64,000 nucleotides of DNA from G963676095 sp963676095. GTDB lineage: Bacteria > Bacteroidota > Bacteroidia > Bacteroidales > Prolixibacteraceae. The DNA lies in assembly GCA_963676095.1 (NCBI GenBank), contig OY781040.1, positions 5,642,001-5,706,000 of the forward strand, written 5' to 3'. Both the position numbers and the translations under genes were made by a program. A model generated the notes under the pieces. That model was not told the origin of the DNA. It made no database searches and saw only the letters and a list, made by a program, of their open reading frames with translations. Below, one piece after another: positions 26,707 to 37,013 of the stretch (position 1 is its first letter; each line of letters opens with the position of its first letter).

Positions 26707-26771
26707 AAATGATATCCCGTAACCTAAAATGAAAATGCCTATGGAATAAACTGGCGTACCTAACTAAATGA

Positions 26772-26842
26772 TTAAAGGAGATGCAGCAACATCTCCCTTA
26801 AATTCTGTAAAATGCCCCTGAAGTTCGAAGGTCAGGGGGCAT
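26772..26842 (+). promoter_or_regulatory. Two consecutive stem-loops in the FecR-SusC gap of PUL-B
   Basis: The first hairpin pairs 26772-26783 with 26790-26801 (11 of 12 pairs, 6-base loop). The second pairs ATGCCCCTGA (26812-26821) with TCAGGGGGCAT (26832-26842) with one bulged G. They end 42 bases before the SusC ATG. Neither has a good T-run. They could lower read-through from the anti-sigma gene or protect the 5' end of a SusC message. Confidence 0.4.
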
Positions 26843-26884
26843 CTTGTAACAATTTGAATAATAAATCCAAATCACAACAAATTT

Positions 26885-29800
26885 ATGAAAAAAAAACATT
26901 TTGCAATGATTTCCGTCCATTGGGGATCATGGGAGTCCCAAATAGGTTTAAAAATGAAAGCCACACTAATCCTTTTATTAATTTGTATTGGACAAACTTT
27001 TGCTGTTGACGGGTATTCTCAAAACAAACACTTGAGTTTAAATGTGTCCAATGTGCCTATAAAAAGTGTTTTGTCGATAATAGAAGACCAAACGGAATTC
27101 TTCTTTATGTACGAAGCACATAGCGTAGATGTTGAACGGAAAGTATCTATTTCTGTTGAAGATAAATCAGTCATGGATATCTTAAACGAGCTGTTCGCCC
27201 GTACAAATATTATTTATAAGATAAATGACCGGCAGATAGCCTTATCTGCCGGTTCAAAGGCTTTAACAGAACAGCGCGTGCTAACGGTTTCTGGCCGTGT
27301 TACCGATTCGTCCGGGACCCCTTTACCCGGTGTTACAGTCGTGATTAAGGGGGCTAATATGGGGACAATTACTGATACTGACGGGAAATACATAATTTCT
27401 AAAGTACCCGATAACGCCATACTGTCATTTTCTTTTGTTGGGATGAAGACCCTGGAAATAAAAGTAGATGGAAGGACCACCGTTAATGTTATTATGCTTG
27501 AAGAAATGGTGGGCATTGAAGAAGTGGTGGCAGTTGGTTATGGCACCCAGAAAAGGACAACAATAACTGGGTCAGTAAGTGCGGTTAAAGGGGAGATGTT
27601 GGCAAAAATACCGGTGGCAAATATTTCCAATGCATTGGGCGGTCAGCTTTCCGGGGTACAAACAAGGCAAAATGGAGGAAAGCCCGGTTCTGACAATTCT
27701 GATATTCACATCCGGGGGATCGGGACCACAGGTTCGAACGGCCCGTTGATTGTTGTTAACGGAGTGATCAGAAATGATATCAACCAGATTGACCCTTCGG
27801 CCATTGAATCTGTTTCTATCCTGAAAGATGCCGCGGCTGTTGCTCCATACGGGATAGGAGGGGCAAACGGTGTTATCCTGATCACCACGAAATCAGGGGG
27901 CGAAGGCGCATCTGTTTTAACATTTAATACCTATTACGGATGGCAAACGCCTACCTACTACCCGGATTTGCTGAACGCCGTTGATTATATGAAACTTCGT
28001 AATGAAGCAACCCTCAATGAGAACCCGGCGGCAACGTTACCATATTCCTTGGATATTATTAATAACTATGCCAGTTTACATGCGAGTGATCCCGACCAAT
28101 ACGCCGACAGCAAAACGAAGGACCTTCTTAACTTCAACGTGCCTATGGTCAAATATGATCTTCAGGTAGCAGGAGGTTCTGATAGGGCGAGATATTTTTC
28201 AAGTCTGGGCTACTACGGGCAGGATGGAATGTTTGATAAGGTTAACTACAGCCGGTATAATTATAATTTAAACCTCGAATCGAATGTTTCGAAGACGACG
28301 AAGGTTACCGGATCATTTATCGGAACATATGAACGGACTAATGACCTTGATCCTGCAACAAGTGCAAACTGGCTTTTCAGAGGTGGTTACAAGTATATAC
28401 CAACCATGCCGATTTATTATTCAAACGGCAAGCCGGGACAATTTGCCGGTAATGCGCCAGGCGCAGTGCTCGATGGTAACGGTTACAACAGGGTACGCTC
28501 TTACAATGCCCTTACTTCCATCTCGGTTGAGCAGAAACTTCCTTTCATTAAAGGTTTAAGTATTAAAGGTGTCGCCAGTTTCGACGTTAGGATGCAATAT
28601 ACCAAAGGCTACCATGAGCCTTTCCAGTATTGGAGCATTGTTGATTTTAACGCTGATCCCCGGACCTATACGACAGGGTATTCCAAACAGGAAACAGATG
28701 CTCCTTCTTATATATACCTGACCCAACAGGATGACAAATGGAATACCTATACCTATCAGGCATATCTTAATTACAACAATACCTTTGGCAAGCATAACGT
28801 TACAGGACTGATCGTTGCTGAAAAAAGCAATATGGATTATTCCTACCTGTCTGCCCGGAGAAATAATTTTAGCCTTAATATCGATGAAATGAGTATGGGC
28901 AGCTCAGACAAGGACGATTTTGATAATGGGGGCGGATCCTCGGTTACTGCCCAGATAGGCTATGTTTACAGGTTGGGATGGAACTACGACAGTAAATATA
29001 TGGTTGAAGCGTCGGGCCGTTATGACGGAAGCTATTATTTCGCTCCGGGTAAAAGATGGGCATACTTCCCGGCTTTCTCGGCAGGCTGGAGGATCTCGCA
29101 GGAAAAGTTTATGGAAGATATCAAGTGGATTTCTAACCTTAAGCTCAGGGGATCCTGGGGAGAATCAGGAAACCTGGCCGGTTCGGCATACCAGTATCTT
29201 TCTGGTTATACTCTTTTTGGGAATGTTTATGCTTTCGGGAATAGCGGTATGACCCAGGGTGCCTACGTAGACTATGAGAATAATCCGGATATCACCTGGG
29301 AAAAGTCGAAAAAAACAAACGTTGCTGTTGAAGCTTCTTTTTGGAAGGACTTGTTGACCGTTGAACTGGAAGTATTCTATGAAAAAAGAAAAAGTATGCT
29401 GGTAAATCCAAACATAATCTTACCCGTTGAATATGGTTTAAAAGTGTCCCAGACAAATGAAGGGATAATGAGTAACCGGGGCTTTGAACTAACGTTAGGC
29501 ACCCGGAAAAAATTCAGCAATGGCCTGATGATGAATCTTTCCGGTAATATTAGCCTGGCTACAAATAAGTTAATTAAAACCTTTGAAACTGCAGCTACTT
29601 ACGATAATGAAAACCGCAGGCGGACAGGCAGGCCCTTAAATACTGTTTTTGGGTACAAGGCACTTGGTTTGTTTACAACAGCCGATGATGAAAATGGGGA
29701 TGGAATAATAAATTCTGATGATGGCTACAATGTTACCCAGTTTGGAACTTTACATCCGGGGCAGATCAGATATGCCGATATTAGCGGTCCGGATGGGGTC

Positions 29801-30340
29801 CCAGATGGTAAAATTGACGATAATGATGAAACCAGGATCGGAAGGCCCTACAATTACCCCTTAATGATTTTTGGTTTTACGGTTCAGGCAAACTGGAAAG
29901 GACTTGATATCAATGCATTTTTCCAGGGGGCCGCATTGACCTCTTATGATATCCGGGGTTACATCACATTCCCTTTCTATAGTAATAACAGTAATGTTGC
30001 TTATGAATATTATAATAACCGGTGGACACCTGAAAATCAAGGTGCCAAATATCCAATAGCCTATACCAGTCCTCAAAATAACGAAAACCAGAAAAGTTCG
30101 TTCTGGGTGAAAAATGCATCCTACTTCAGATTAAAAAATATTCAATTGGGCTACACCCTTCCTAAATCGTTTATGGAAAAAACCAGGCTCAGAAACATGA
30201 GGGTTTATGTTGCCGGACAAAACGTATTTACATTTAGCGGCCTCAAATTTATGGATCCGGAATCATCTTATTCAACCACTGACGGTACCGCTTATCCAAC
30301 GATGAAGTCATTTTCTGTTGGTATGAATGTAACTTTTTAG
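26885..30340 (+). CDS. SusC-like TonB-dependent transporter/transducer with STN domain (PUL-B)
   Basis: This is the outer-membrane importer for the PUL-B glycan, presumably xylan fragments, and the sensor for the PUL-B sigma system. In its 1151 residues: a 23-residue prefix and then a signal peptide core from Met24 (MKATLILLLICIGQTFA); STN domain at about 49-121; carboxypeptidase-regulatory-like domain at 133-207 (GRVTDSSGTPLPGVTV); TonB-box-like VGIEEVVAVGYG at 209-220; plug to about 340; and a barrel ending FSVGMNVTF. The glycine-rich loop with calcium-binding-like DENGDGIINSDDG sits near residue 940. The SusD gene follows after 24 bases. Confidence 0.96.
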   Translation: MKKKHFAMISVHWGSWESQIGLKMKATLILLLICIGQTFAVDGYSQNKHLSLNVSNVPIKSVLSIIEDQTEFFFMYEAHSVDVERKVSISVEDKSVMDILNELFARTNIIYKINDRQIALSAGSKALTEQRVLTVSGRVTDSSGTPLPGVTVVIKGANMGTITDTDGKYIISKVPDNAILSFSFVGMKTLEIKVDGRTTVNVIMLEEMVGIEEVVAVGYGTQKRTTITGSVSAVKGEMLAKIPVANISNALGGQLSGVQTRQNGGKPGSDNSDIHIRGIGTTGSNGPLIVVNGVIRNDINQIDPSAIESVSILKDAAAVAPYGIGGANGVILITTKSGGEGASVLTFNTYYGWQTPTYYPDLLNAVDYMKLRNEATLNENPAATLPYSLDIINNYASLHASDPDQYADSKTKDLLNFNVPMVKYDLQVAGGSDRARYFSSLGYYGQDGMFDKVNYSRYNYNLNLESNVSKTTKVTGSFIGTYERTNDLDPATSANWLFRGGYKYIPTMPIYYSNGKPGQFAGNAPGAVLDGNGYNRVRSYNALTSISVEQKLPFIKGLSIKGVASFDVRMQYTKGYHEPFQYWSIVDFNADPRTYTTGYSKQETDAPSYIYLTQQDDKWNTYTYQAYLNYNNTFGKHNVTGLIVAEKSNMDYSYLSARRNNFSLNIDEMSMGSSDKDDFDNGGGSSVTAQIGYVYRLGWNYDSKYMVEASGRYDGSYYFAPGKRWAYFPAFSAGWRISQEKFMEDIKWISNLKLRGSWGESGNLAGSAYQYLSGYTLFGNVYAFGNSGMTQGAYVDYENNPDITWEKSKKTNVAVEASFWKDLLTVELEVFYEKRKSMLVNPNIILPVEYGLKVSQTNEGIMSNRGFELTLGTRKKFSNGLMMNLSGNISLATNKLIKTFETAATYDNENRRRTGRPLNTVFGYKALGLFTTADDENGDGIINSDDGYNVTQFGTLHPGQIRYADISGPDGVPDGKIDDNDETRIGRPYNYPLMIFGFTVQANWKGLDINAFFQGAALTSYDIRGYITFPFYSNNSNVAYEYYNNRWTPENQGAKYPIAYTSPQNNENQKSSFWVKNASYFRLKNIQLGYTLPKSFMEKTRLRNMRVYVAGQNVFTFSGLKFMDPESSYSTTDGTAYPTMKSFSVGMNVTF

Positions 30341-30364
30341 TTATCAAATTAAAAATTAACAAAT

Positions 30365-32185
30365 ATGGAAAAATATAAAATAATAAGAAATATCGTATTT
30401 ATAGGATTTTTTCTATTTGGGGTTTCCTGTAATCAGGATGATTTTCTGACCACTACAAACAAAACGACGTTGACCGATGCCACAATGTGGGCATCCGAAG
30501 CGAATGCAGATATATTTCTTAATGATATTTACCACAGGATGGAGCAAAAGGGCAATTCACCGGAAAACCTTGATAACTTTACCTCTGATAATGATGCCGG
30601 TTATTATTATGCGTCCTATATCTGGAAAAAAGGGATCATAAACTCTAACGGGACTGAAAGTTTGTGGGACGGATCGGCGGCAGGTCCGATGAAGACCCAA
30701 CAATGGAGTTCCTTCTATCAGTCGATCCGGAAGGTCAATACCTTCATCGTCCAGATAACTGAAAACAAAGACAATTTTTCTACCGACTGGTATAACAAGC
30801 GAATGGATGAGGCCATATTTTTGAGGGCCTATTTTTACAGTGAGTTATTTATGAAAGTAGGAGGGTGTGTTTTAATTACAAATCAGCAGAACCGGATTAC
30901 ACAGCCCGAGGACTCTATTTATCTTCCCCGGAGCTCTTTCGAAGAAACCTTTAATTTTATTGTTTCTGAACTGACAACCGTCGTTAATGATGGCTACCTG
31001 GCCGTAAAATATAATAACGGAGATGGCGATGCCGGCAGGGTTACCCTTGGTGCTGCGCTTATGCTTAAAGGGTGGATCCAGTTATTTGGGGCAAGTCCCG
31101 CATATAATTCTGATGATCCTGCTGTTCCGCGCACTTCTGATAATTTGCAGTCTTTTGCTGATTACAAATTGTCCCGTTGGGCTGACGCTGCCGCGACAAA
31201 TAAACAGTTCATTGAAACATACGGGCACTTGGGTAGCGGAGAATATAAATTGTTTTCTTCGATGAGTAAATTCTGGAACGAAGAGAATGAATATAATTGT
31301 GAGGTTGTGTGGGACAGGCAACAACGTGCAACCACTATGGCGCAGACCTTTGATACCTATGGCGGTCCGGTGTGGATTGCAGGAGTTTACTATACCTGGG
31401 GAAACTACTGTCCTACCCAGGAGCTTGTTGACGAATACCAGATGGCGAACGGATTATCTCCTTATAACCCGGACGGAACTGTCAATACGGCCTCCGGCTT
31501 TGACCCTCAGCATCCATATGTAGGCCGTGAACAAAGGTTCTATGATTTTATCGTTTATGACGGCGCCCCTTATAAGCAGGACTGGATGGAGAAAACAGAC
31601 ACTATTTATACAAGGATTGATGAGGTCCATCCATCTAAAAATCAAATAGATTTCGGAGGTGATGATGTCGGTAATACTGCCTATTATTTCAGAAAAAGAC
31701 TCGATAATGCACACCCGTCGGGCGGAAATCTTGATGGACGGAATTACGTTTATTACCGGTATGCAGAAGTTTTACTAAATTATGCTGAGGCCCAAAATGA
31801 AGCTGTTGGCCCGGATCAGTCGGTTTATGATGCCATTAATGCTGTCAGGCAGAGGCCTGGAACAGATTTGCCAGCTCTTTCGTCAGGCATGTCGCAGGAT
31901 GAGATGCGTGCAGCTATTAAACACGAGAGAAGAATTGAACTGGTATTCGAAGGCCACCGGTTATATGATTTGTGGCGGTGGAAAGACGCAATGACCGAAA
32001 TGAATAAGGACCTTCACGGGATGAAAATCACCAATACCAACCCTGAAGATAACAGCGGGGTTTGGGTATATGAAAAGGTTTCGCTTAACCATCCCCATGT
32101 ATTTACACAGAATATGTATTTCTGTCCGATCCAACAGTCAGCAATGGATCAAAATCCAAAGCTTATACAAAACTGGGGTTATTAA
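30365..32185 (+). CDS. SusD/RagB-family glycan-binding lipoprotein (PUL-B)
   Basis: This is the surface glycan-binding partner of the preceding SusC. The 606-residue product has a lipobox FGVSC (Cys22) followed by NQDDF, the acidic context of exported lipoproteins. The family core is present: MDEAIFLRAYFYSELFMKVGG, GAALMLKGWIQLFGASP, VYYRYAEVLLNYAEAQNEA, and the C-terminal KHERRIELVFEGHRLYDLWRW box. It closes the regulatory/transport part of PUL-B. A very long stem-loop begins 17 bases after the stop codon, before the first enzyme gene. Confidence 0.96.
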   Translation: MEKYKIIRNIVFIGFFLFGVSCNQDDFLTTTNKTTLTDATMWASEANADIFLNDIYHRMEQKGNSPENLDNFTSDNDAGYYYASYIWKKGIINSNGTESLWDGSAAGPMKTQQWSSFYQSIRKVNTFIVQITENKDNFSTDWYNKRMDEAIFLRAYFYSELFMKVGGCVLITNQQNRITQPEDSIYLPRSSFEETFNFIVSELTTVVNDGYLAVKYNNGDGDAGRVTLGAALMLKGWIQLFGASPAYNSDDPAVPRTSDNLQSFADYKLSRWADAAATNKQFIETYGHLGSGEYKLFSSMSKFWNEENEYNCEVVWDRQQRATTMAQTFDTYGGPVWIAGVYYTWGNYCPTQELVDEYQMANGLSPYNPDGTVNTASGFDPQHPYVGREQRFYDFIVYDGAPYKQDWMEKTDTIYTRIDEVHPSKNQIDFGGDDVGNTAYYFRKRLDNAHPSGGNLDGRNYVYYRYAEVLLNYAEAQNEAVGPDQSVYDAINAVRQRPGTDLPALSSGMSQDEMRAAIKHERRIELVFEGHRLYDLWRWKDAMTEMNKDLHGMKITNTNPEDNSGVWVYEKVSLNHPHVFTQNMYFCPIQQSAMDQNPKLIQNWGY

Positions 32186-32201
32186 TGTAAAGGGGTAATT
32201 T

Positions 32202-32250
32202 GAGTACATTAAGACCATAAAAGAATGATTTTTATGGTCTTAATGTATTC
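32202..32250 (+). terminator. Long stem-loop after PUL-B SusD
   Basis: An 18-bp perfect stem (32205-32222 with 32230-32247), extendable to 21 bp with one G-U pair, has a 7-base loop. There is no T-run after it, so a complete stop is doubtful. A processing or stabilising element that keeps SusC/SusD mRNA more abundant than the enzyme mRNA is the other reading. Confidence 0.6.
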
Positions 32251-32401
32251 TGAGGCTTGATTGTAACGGGTTGGATCCTGCAGAATTTTTGTAACCAGTT
32301 ATCCAGATTTATCCCAAATTAAAAATCGTGTATCTAAAATTGAAACCCATAAGGATTACCAATTACTATTTTTATTGAGGATATAACTAATTAAATAAAC
32401 C

Positions 32402-34330
32402 ATGAAAAAAAATAGAAAATTTATTTTTTTGCTTTTTGTCTTATTGATAATTTGCTTTTCTTCCAATTCACAAAATAAGGTGACTCCTGCGCCGTCAGGT
32501 TTCGATATTGTACGCGACGACATTCCGCACGGGAAGATAGATACCGTTACCTACGATTCAAAGACCGTTGGTGCCAGCCGGAAGGCATTGATATATACTC
32601 CTCCGGGATATTCAAAAGATAAAAAATATCCGGTACTTTATTTATTGCATGGTATCGGCGGAGACGAAAAGGAGTGGTTCAACAATGGCCATCCCGAGGT
32701 AATCCTCGATAACCTCTGTGCTGAAAAGAAAGTAGAACCCATGGTTGTCGTATTACCTAATGGCCGCGCTATGAAAGACGATCGTGCTGTGGGAAATATT
32801 TATGATGGCGTTAAAGTACAGGCATTTGCAACTTTTGAGAAAGATTTGCTTAACGATCTGATCCCGTTTGTCGAAAAAACATATCCGGTAATTAAAGACC
32901 GGGACCACCGTGCAATTGCCGGTTTGTCTATGGGTGGTGGTCAGTCGCTGAACTTCGGGCTGGGCAATCTCGACCAGTTTGCCTGGGTAGGCGGTTTCTC
33001 ATCAGCACCCAATACGGAGAAGCCGGAAGAGCTTGTTCCGGATCCCGCTAAAGCAAAGGAAATGTTGAAATTACTTTGGATCTCATGCGGCGATAAAGAT
33101 GGCCTGATCACCTTCAGTAAACGCACGCACGATTATCTGAAAACAAATGGTGTTCCGCATATCTATTATGTTGATCATGGCTATCATGACTGGAATGTTT
33201 GGAAGAACAGCCTGTATATGTTCTCGCAACTTTTGTTTAAACCTGTTGATACGTCAATCTTTGCGGAAATAAGCGATGCAGGAAGGCCTGCTGAAACCAA
33301 TGTCCGAAGGGCAGATTATCCGCAGATTTTGCCTGACGGTCGTGCTGTCTTTAAAATCAAAGCGCCCGATGCACAAAGCGTTCAAATTGATTTGGGCAGA
33401 AAATATGATCTGGTTAGAAATGCCGATGGTACCTGGGAAGTGACTACCGATTCGCTAAGCGAAGGTTTTCATTATTATTCACTGATAATTGATGGTGTTG
33501 CTGTTGCTGATCCGGCCAGTGAAACGTTTTACGGGATGGGACGCATGGCAAGCGGTATCGAGGTTCCCTTTAAAGGGGATAGTTATTACGAGGTCAGAAA
33601 TATTCCGCATGGAGATATCCGGATCAGGCGTTATTACTCAAATGTAACAAATTCTTGGCGGGATTTTTACATGTACACCCCTCCCGGCTATGACGAAAAT
33701 ACCGGTGAGAAGTATCCTGTACTGTATATACTGCATGGTGGCGGCGAGGATGAACGAGGCTGGGCCGTACAGGGCAAAACCGATCTGATCATTGATAATC
33801 TGATCGCCGAAAAGAAGGCAGTACCAATGATTGTAGTCATGGTTGATGGAAATATACCTTTAAATTCTTTTGGCGAAGAGATTCTGAAGATATCTGAAAA
33901 AGAGCTGAAACAAAATATTATCCCGTTTGTAGAGAAAAATTACCGGGTAAAAGCAGATGCGAAATACCGTGCGTTGGCAGGGTTATCGATGGGGGGGATC
34001 CAAACACTTTATGCCGGCGTGAATAATACGGATCTATTCTCTTTCCTGGGGGTATTTAGCTCAGGTTGGCTCCTGCCGGTGCAAAACGATTTGGCCAATA
34101 AGCAGTATGAATTTATGAAGAACAATGTTGACATGATCAATGGCAACCTGAAGCAATTCTGGATTGCCATTGGCGGAGAGGAAGATATTGCTTATAAAAA
34201 TTGTAAGGCCATGCTTTCGAAATTCGACGAAATGAAAATTAAATATACGTATTACGAATATCCGGGAGGTCATACCTGGCCGGTATGGAGGAATAACCTC
34301 TATCACTTCGCCCAGTTATTATTTAAATAA
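32402..34330 (+). CDS. Double CE1-type esterase (two alpha/beta-hydrolase domains with an E-set linker)
   Basis: This is a probable feruloyl and/or acetyl xylan esterase acting on side groups of xylan. The 642-residue product has a signal peptide (1-24). A first esterase-D-like domain (about 35-285) has nucleophile S176 in AGLSMGG, acid D233 in CGDKD and the histidine in HGYHDW. A CBM48-like E-set domain follows (about 300-395; FKIKAPDAQSVQIDLG), then a second esterase domain (about 400-642) with S529 in AGLSMGG, D595 in GGEED and the histidine in GGHTW. The E-set plus second domain has the same architecture as the two single esterases at the end of the locus, so this looks like a fusion of two related genes. 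It is the first enzyme of PUL-B. Confidence 0.9.
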   Translation: MKKNRKFIFLLFVLLIICFSSNSQNKVTPAPSGFDIVRDDIPHGKIDTVTYDSKTVGASRKALIYTPPGYSKDKKYPVLYLLHGIGGDEKEWFNNGHPEVILDNLCAEKKVEPMVVVLPNGRAMKDDRAVGNIYDGVKVQAFATFEKDLLNDLIPFVEKTYPVIKDRDHRAIAGLSMGGGQSLNFGLGNLDQFAWVGGFSSAPNTEKPEELVPDPAKAKEMLKLLWISCGDKDGLITFSKRTHDYLKTNGVPHIYYVDHGYHDWNVWKNSLYMFSQLLFKPVDTSIFAEISDAGRPAETNVRRADYPQILPDGRAVFKIKAPDAQSVQIDLGRKYDLVRNADGTWEVTTDSLSEGFHYYSLIIDGVAVADPASETFYGMGRMASGIEVPFKGDSYYEVRNIPHGDIRIRRYYSNVTNSWRDFYMYTPPGYDENTGEKYPVLYILHGGGEDERGWAVQGKTDLIIDNLIAEKKAVPMIVVMVDGNIPLNSFGEEILKISEKELKQNIIPFVEKNYRVKADAKYRALAGLSMGGIQTLYAGVNNTDLFSFLGVFSSGWLLPVQNDLANKQYEFMKNNVDMINGNLKQFWIAIGGEEDIAYKNCKAMLSKFDEMKIKYTYYEYPGGHTWPVWRNNLYHFAQLLFK

Positions 34331-34421
34331 GTACTGTGAACGTTACTATTATTGCTTTTAATGAGAATGCCATTGCAAAGGGTAGAAATATTGTTGAACT
34401 AAACTAACAAACATAATAAGT

Positions 34422-37010
34422 ATGAAAAAACCAGTATTAATAGCCATAAGCTTTTTGTTTACAATAACCTTGTGGGGACAGCAATATCCTTTTCAAAATC
34501 CGGAATTAAGCTCGGAAGAAAGGGCCGAAGATCTGATCTCCCGTCTTACAATCAGCGAGAAAGCAATCCTGATGCAAGATGTTTCAGATGCAATTCCACG
34601 TTTGGGTATCAAAAATTTTAACTGGTGGAGCGAAGCTTTACATGGCCTTGCCAATAACGATAAAGTGACTGTTTTTCCTGAACCAATCGGTATGGCAGCT
34701 TCATTTGACGATGAGTTGCTTTTTCGTATTTTCAGCGCTGTTTCTGACGAAACCCGCGCGAAGTACAATGAGGCCCAGCAAAAAGGTGAAGAAAACCGTC
34801 GGTTTCTGAGCCTTTCGGTTTGGACACCCAACATCAATATTTTCCGGGACCCCCGTTGGGGACGCGGTCAGGAAACATACGGGGAAGACCCGTACCTGAC
34901 CTCGCGTATGGGGATCTCTGTGGTGAAAGGGTTACAGGGACCTTCCGACTCGAGGTATAAAAAATTATTGGCCTGCGCCAAGCACTTTGCTGTTCATTCA
35001 GGACCTGAATGGAGCCGCCATACGCTAAATATAAACAATGTCGATCCGCGTGACCTGTGGGAAACCTATCTGCCGGCTTTCAAGTCGCTTGTACAAGACG
35101 CTAATGTTCGCGAAGTCATGTGCGCCTACCAGCGTTTGGATGATGAGCCTTGTTGCGGCAGTACCCGCCTGCTTCAGCGAATTTTGCGCGAAGATTGGGG
35201 GTTCAAATATCTTGTGGTTTCCGATTGTGGTGCGATTTCTGATTTTTTCAATACCCATAAAGTTTCTTCAGACGCAACTCATGCTGCCGCCAAAGCCGTT
35301 CTTGCAGGAACTGATGTTGAATGTGCCGGTCCTGCTTTCAAAGAAATACCAGAAGCTGTGAAAAAAGGTTTGATTGATGAAGAGGATATTAATAAAAGTT
35401 TAAAGAGGGTTTTGGTTGGTCGTTTTGATTTAGGCGAAATGGACAATGATTCATTGGTCCCATGGACAAAAATACCTGTTTCAGTGATCAATAACGATGA
35501 ACATAAAAAGCTGGCCTTGAAGATGGCGCGCGAATCCATGACTCTTCTTCAGAATAAAAACAATGTTTTGCCATTATCAAAATCAATAAAAAAGATCGCC
35601 GTAATTGGCCCCAATGCAGATGACGATCGCGTGTTATGGGGAAATTATAATGGAACACCTTTTCGTACTGTGACTATTTTGGATGGCATAAAGACCAAAG
35701 TTCCTGCCAAAAAGATTGTGTATGACCGGGGATGTGACCTGACCGAAAAGATGTATATCGAGAGCGTAATTGATGACTGTTCCGTCAATGGTAAGGCGGG
35801 GATAAAAGCCACTTACTGGAATAACCGCGAATCACAAGGGGATCCCATTGTTTCAGAGCAGATAACAAATCCAATACAATTAACGACTGACGGGCAGCAC
35901 CAGTTTGCACAAGGAGTCTCTTATGAAAATTTTTCAGGCAAATATGAAACTGTTTACAAACCCTCTGAATCAGGAGAGCTTGTCTTTAAGGTTGAAGCAA
36001 GGGGCCTGTTCTTTCTTGTTGTTAACAACGACACTATTTACAAACCGAGGCGATGGGGACCTCGTACAAACCGTATCTCATTAGAAGTTGAAAAAGGCAG
36101 AGAATATAGAATAGAAGGTCGTTTCGCTCAACTTCGTAATTGGCCGGCCAGCCTAAGCCTGAATTTTGGCAGGGAAGTACCCGTTAAGTTCGATAACCTT
36201 ATCAAAAAGCTGAAAGGAATTGATGTCGTTGTTTTTGCCGGAGGTATCTCTTCCCGGTTGGAAGGAGAACAAATGCCTGTTGAATTGCCCGGGTTCAAGG
36301 GTGGCGACCGAACGAATATTCAGCTTCCTGATATACAGCGTGATTGTCTGAAGGCGTTAAAAGAGGCCGGGAAAAAAGTGATTTTTGTTAACTGTTCTGG
36401 TTCAGCTGTGGGACTGGTACCCGAGACCGAAAGCTGTGATGCTATCCTTCAGGCTTGGTATGGCGGAGAATCGGGCGGGCAGGCTGTTGCCGATGTCCTT
36501 TTTGGCGATTACGATCCTTCCGGCAAACTTCCTGTTACATTCTATAAGGATATAAAAAATATGGCTGATTTTGAGGATTATACAATGAAAGGCCGTACCT
36601 ATCGTTACCTGACCGAAGAGCCTCTTTTCCCGTTTGGATTTGGCTTGAGCTATACCACTTTCTCGGTTGGTGGGGCGCAAATTTGTAAAAACGAGGTCGA
36701 AGACACGGAAAGCGTAGAACTGACCATACCCGTCACAAATACAGGTAAACGGGAAGGTGCCGAAACCGTTCAGGTTTACGTACGCAGGGTCGGTGATGCA
36801 GACGGGCCGCTTAAGACATTAAGAGGATTTCAACGGGTTGAGGTTGCTGCCGGTAAGACCAGTCAGGTAACCATTGATCTGCCTCATTCTGCATTTGAGT
36901 TTTTTGACAGAAACAGCGGAAAAATGACTGTGATCCCGGGAGAGTATGAAATAGGGTATGGAACCAGTTCCAGCGATAAAGATTTGAAAACGATAACCAT
37001 TACAATTTAA
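34422..37010 (+). CDS. GH3 beta-xylosidase/beta-glucosidase with PA14 insertion
   Basis: This is an exo-acting GH3 enzyme; beta-xylosidase is most likely from context and from the close likeness to Bacteroidota xylosidases (NWWSEALHGLA, SLSVWTPNINIFRDPRWGRGQETYGEDP). The 862-residue product has a signal peptide (1-20), a TIM barrel with the nucleophile D268 in VVSDCGAI, an alpha/beta sandwich interrupted by a PA14-like domain at about residues 456-585 (KATYWNNRESQGDP, then RFAQLRNWPASLSLNFG), and a C-terminal fibronectin-III-like domain (about 765-860). It lies 91 bases after the double esterase, and its stop is followed 3 bases later by the GH67 start. Confidence 0.93.
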   Translation: MKKPVLIAISFLFTITLWGQQYPFQNPELSSEERAEDLISRLTISEKAILMQDVSDAIPRLGIKNFNWWSEALHGLANNDKVTVFPEPIGMAASFDDELLFRIFSAVSDETRAKYNEAQQKGEENRRFLSLSVWTPNINIFRDPRWGRGQETYGEDPYLTSRMGISVVKGLQGPSDSRYKKLLACAKHFAVHSGPEWSRHTLNINNVDPRDLWETYLPAFKSLVQDANVREVMCAYQRLDDEPCCGSTRLLQRILREDWGFKYLVVSDCGAISDFFNTHKVSSDATHAAAKAVLAGTDVECAGPAFKEIPEAVKKGLIDEEDINKSLKRVLVGRFDLGEMDNDSLVPWTKIPVSVINNDEHKKLALKMARESMTLLQNKNNVLPLSKSIKKIAVIGPNADDDRVLWGNYNGTPFRTVTILDGIKTKVPAKKIVYDRGCDLTEKMYIESVIDDCSVNGKAGIKATYWNNRESQGDPIVSEQITNPIQLTTDGQHQFAQGVSYENFSGKYETVYKPSESGELVFKVEARGLFFLVVNNDTIYKPRRWGPRTNRISLEVEKGREYRIEGRFAQLRNWPASLSLNFGREVPVKFDNLIKKLKGIDVVVFAGGISSRLEGEQMPVELPGFKGGDRTNIQLPDIQRDCLKALKEAGKKVIFVNCSGSAVGLVPETESCDAILQAWYGGESGGQAVADVLFGDYDPSGKLPVTFYKDIKNMADFEDYTMKGRTYRYLTEEPLFPFGFGLSYTTFSVGGAQICKNEVEDTESVELTIPVTNTGKREGAETVQVYVRRVGDADGPLKTLRGFQRVEVAAGKTSQVTIDLPHSAFEFFDRNSGKMTVIPGEYEIGYGTSSSDKDLKTITITI

Positions 37011-37013
37011 TCG

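Noticed and set aside
26812..27009. 65-codon frame overlapping the start of the second SusC gene
   Set aside because: It lies across the leader hairpin and the SusC signal peptide region in another frame, and the SusC start is well supported.
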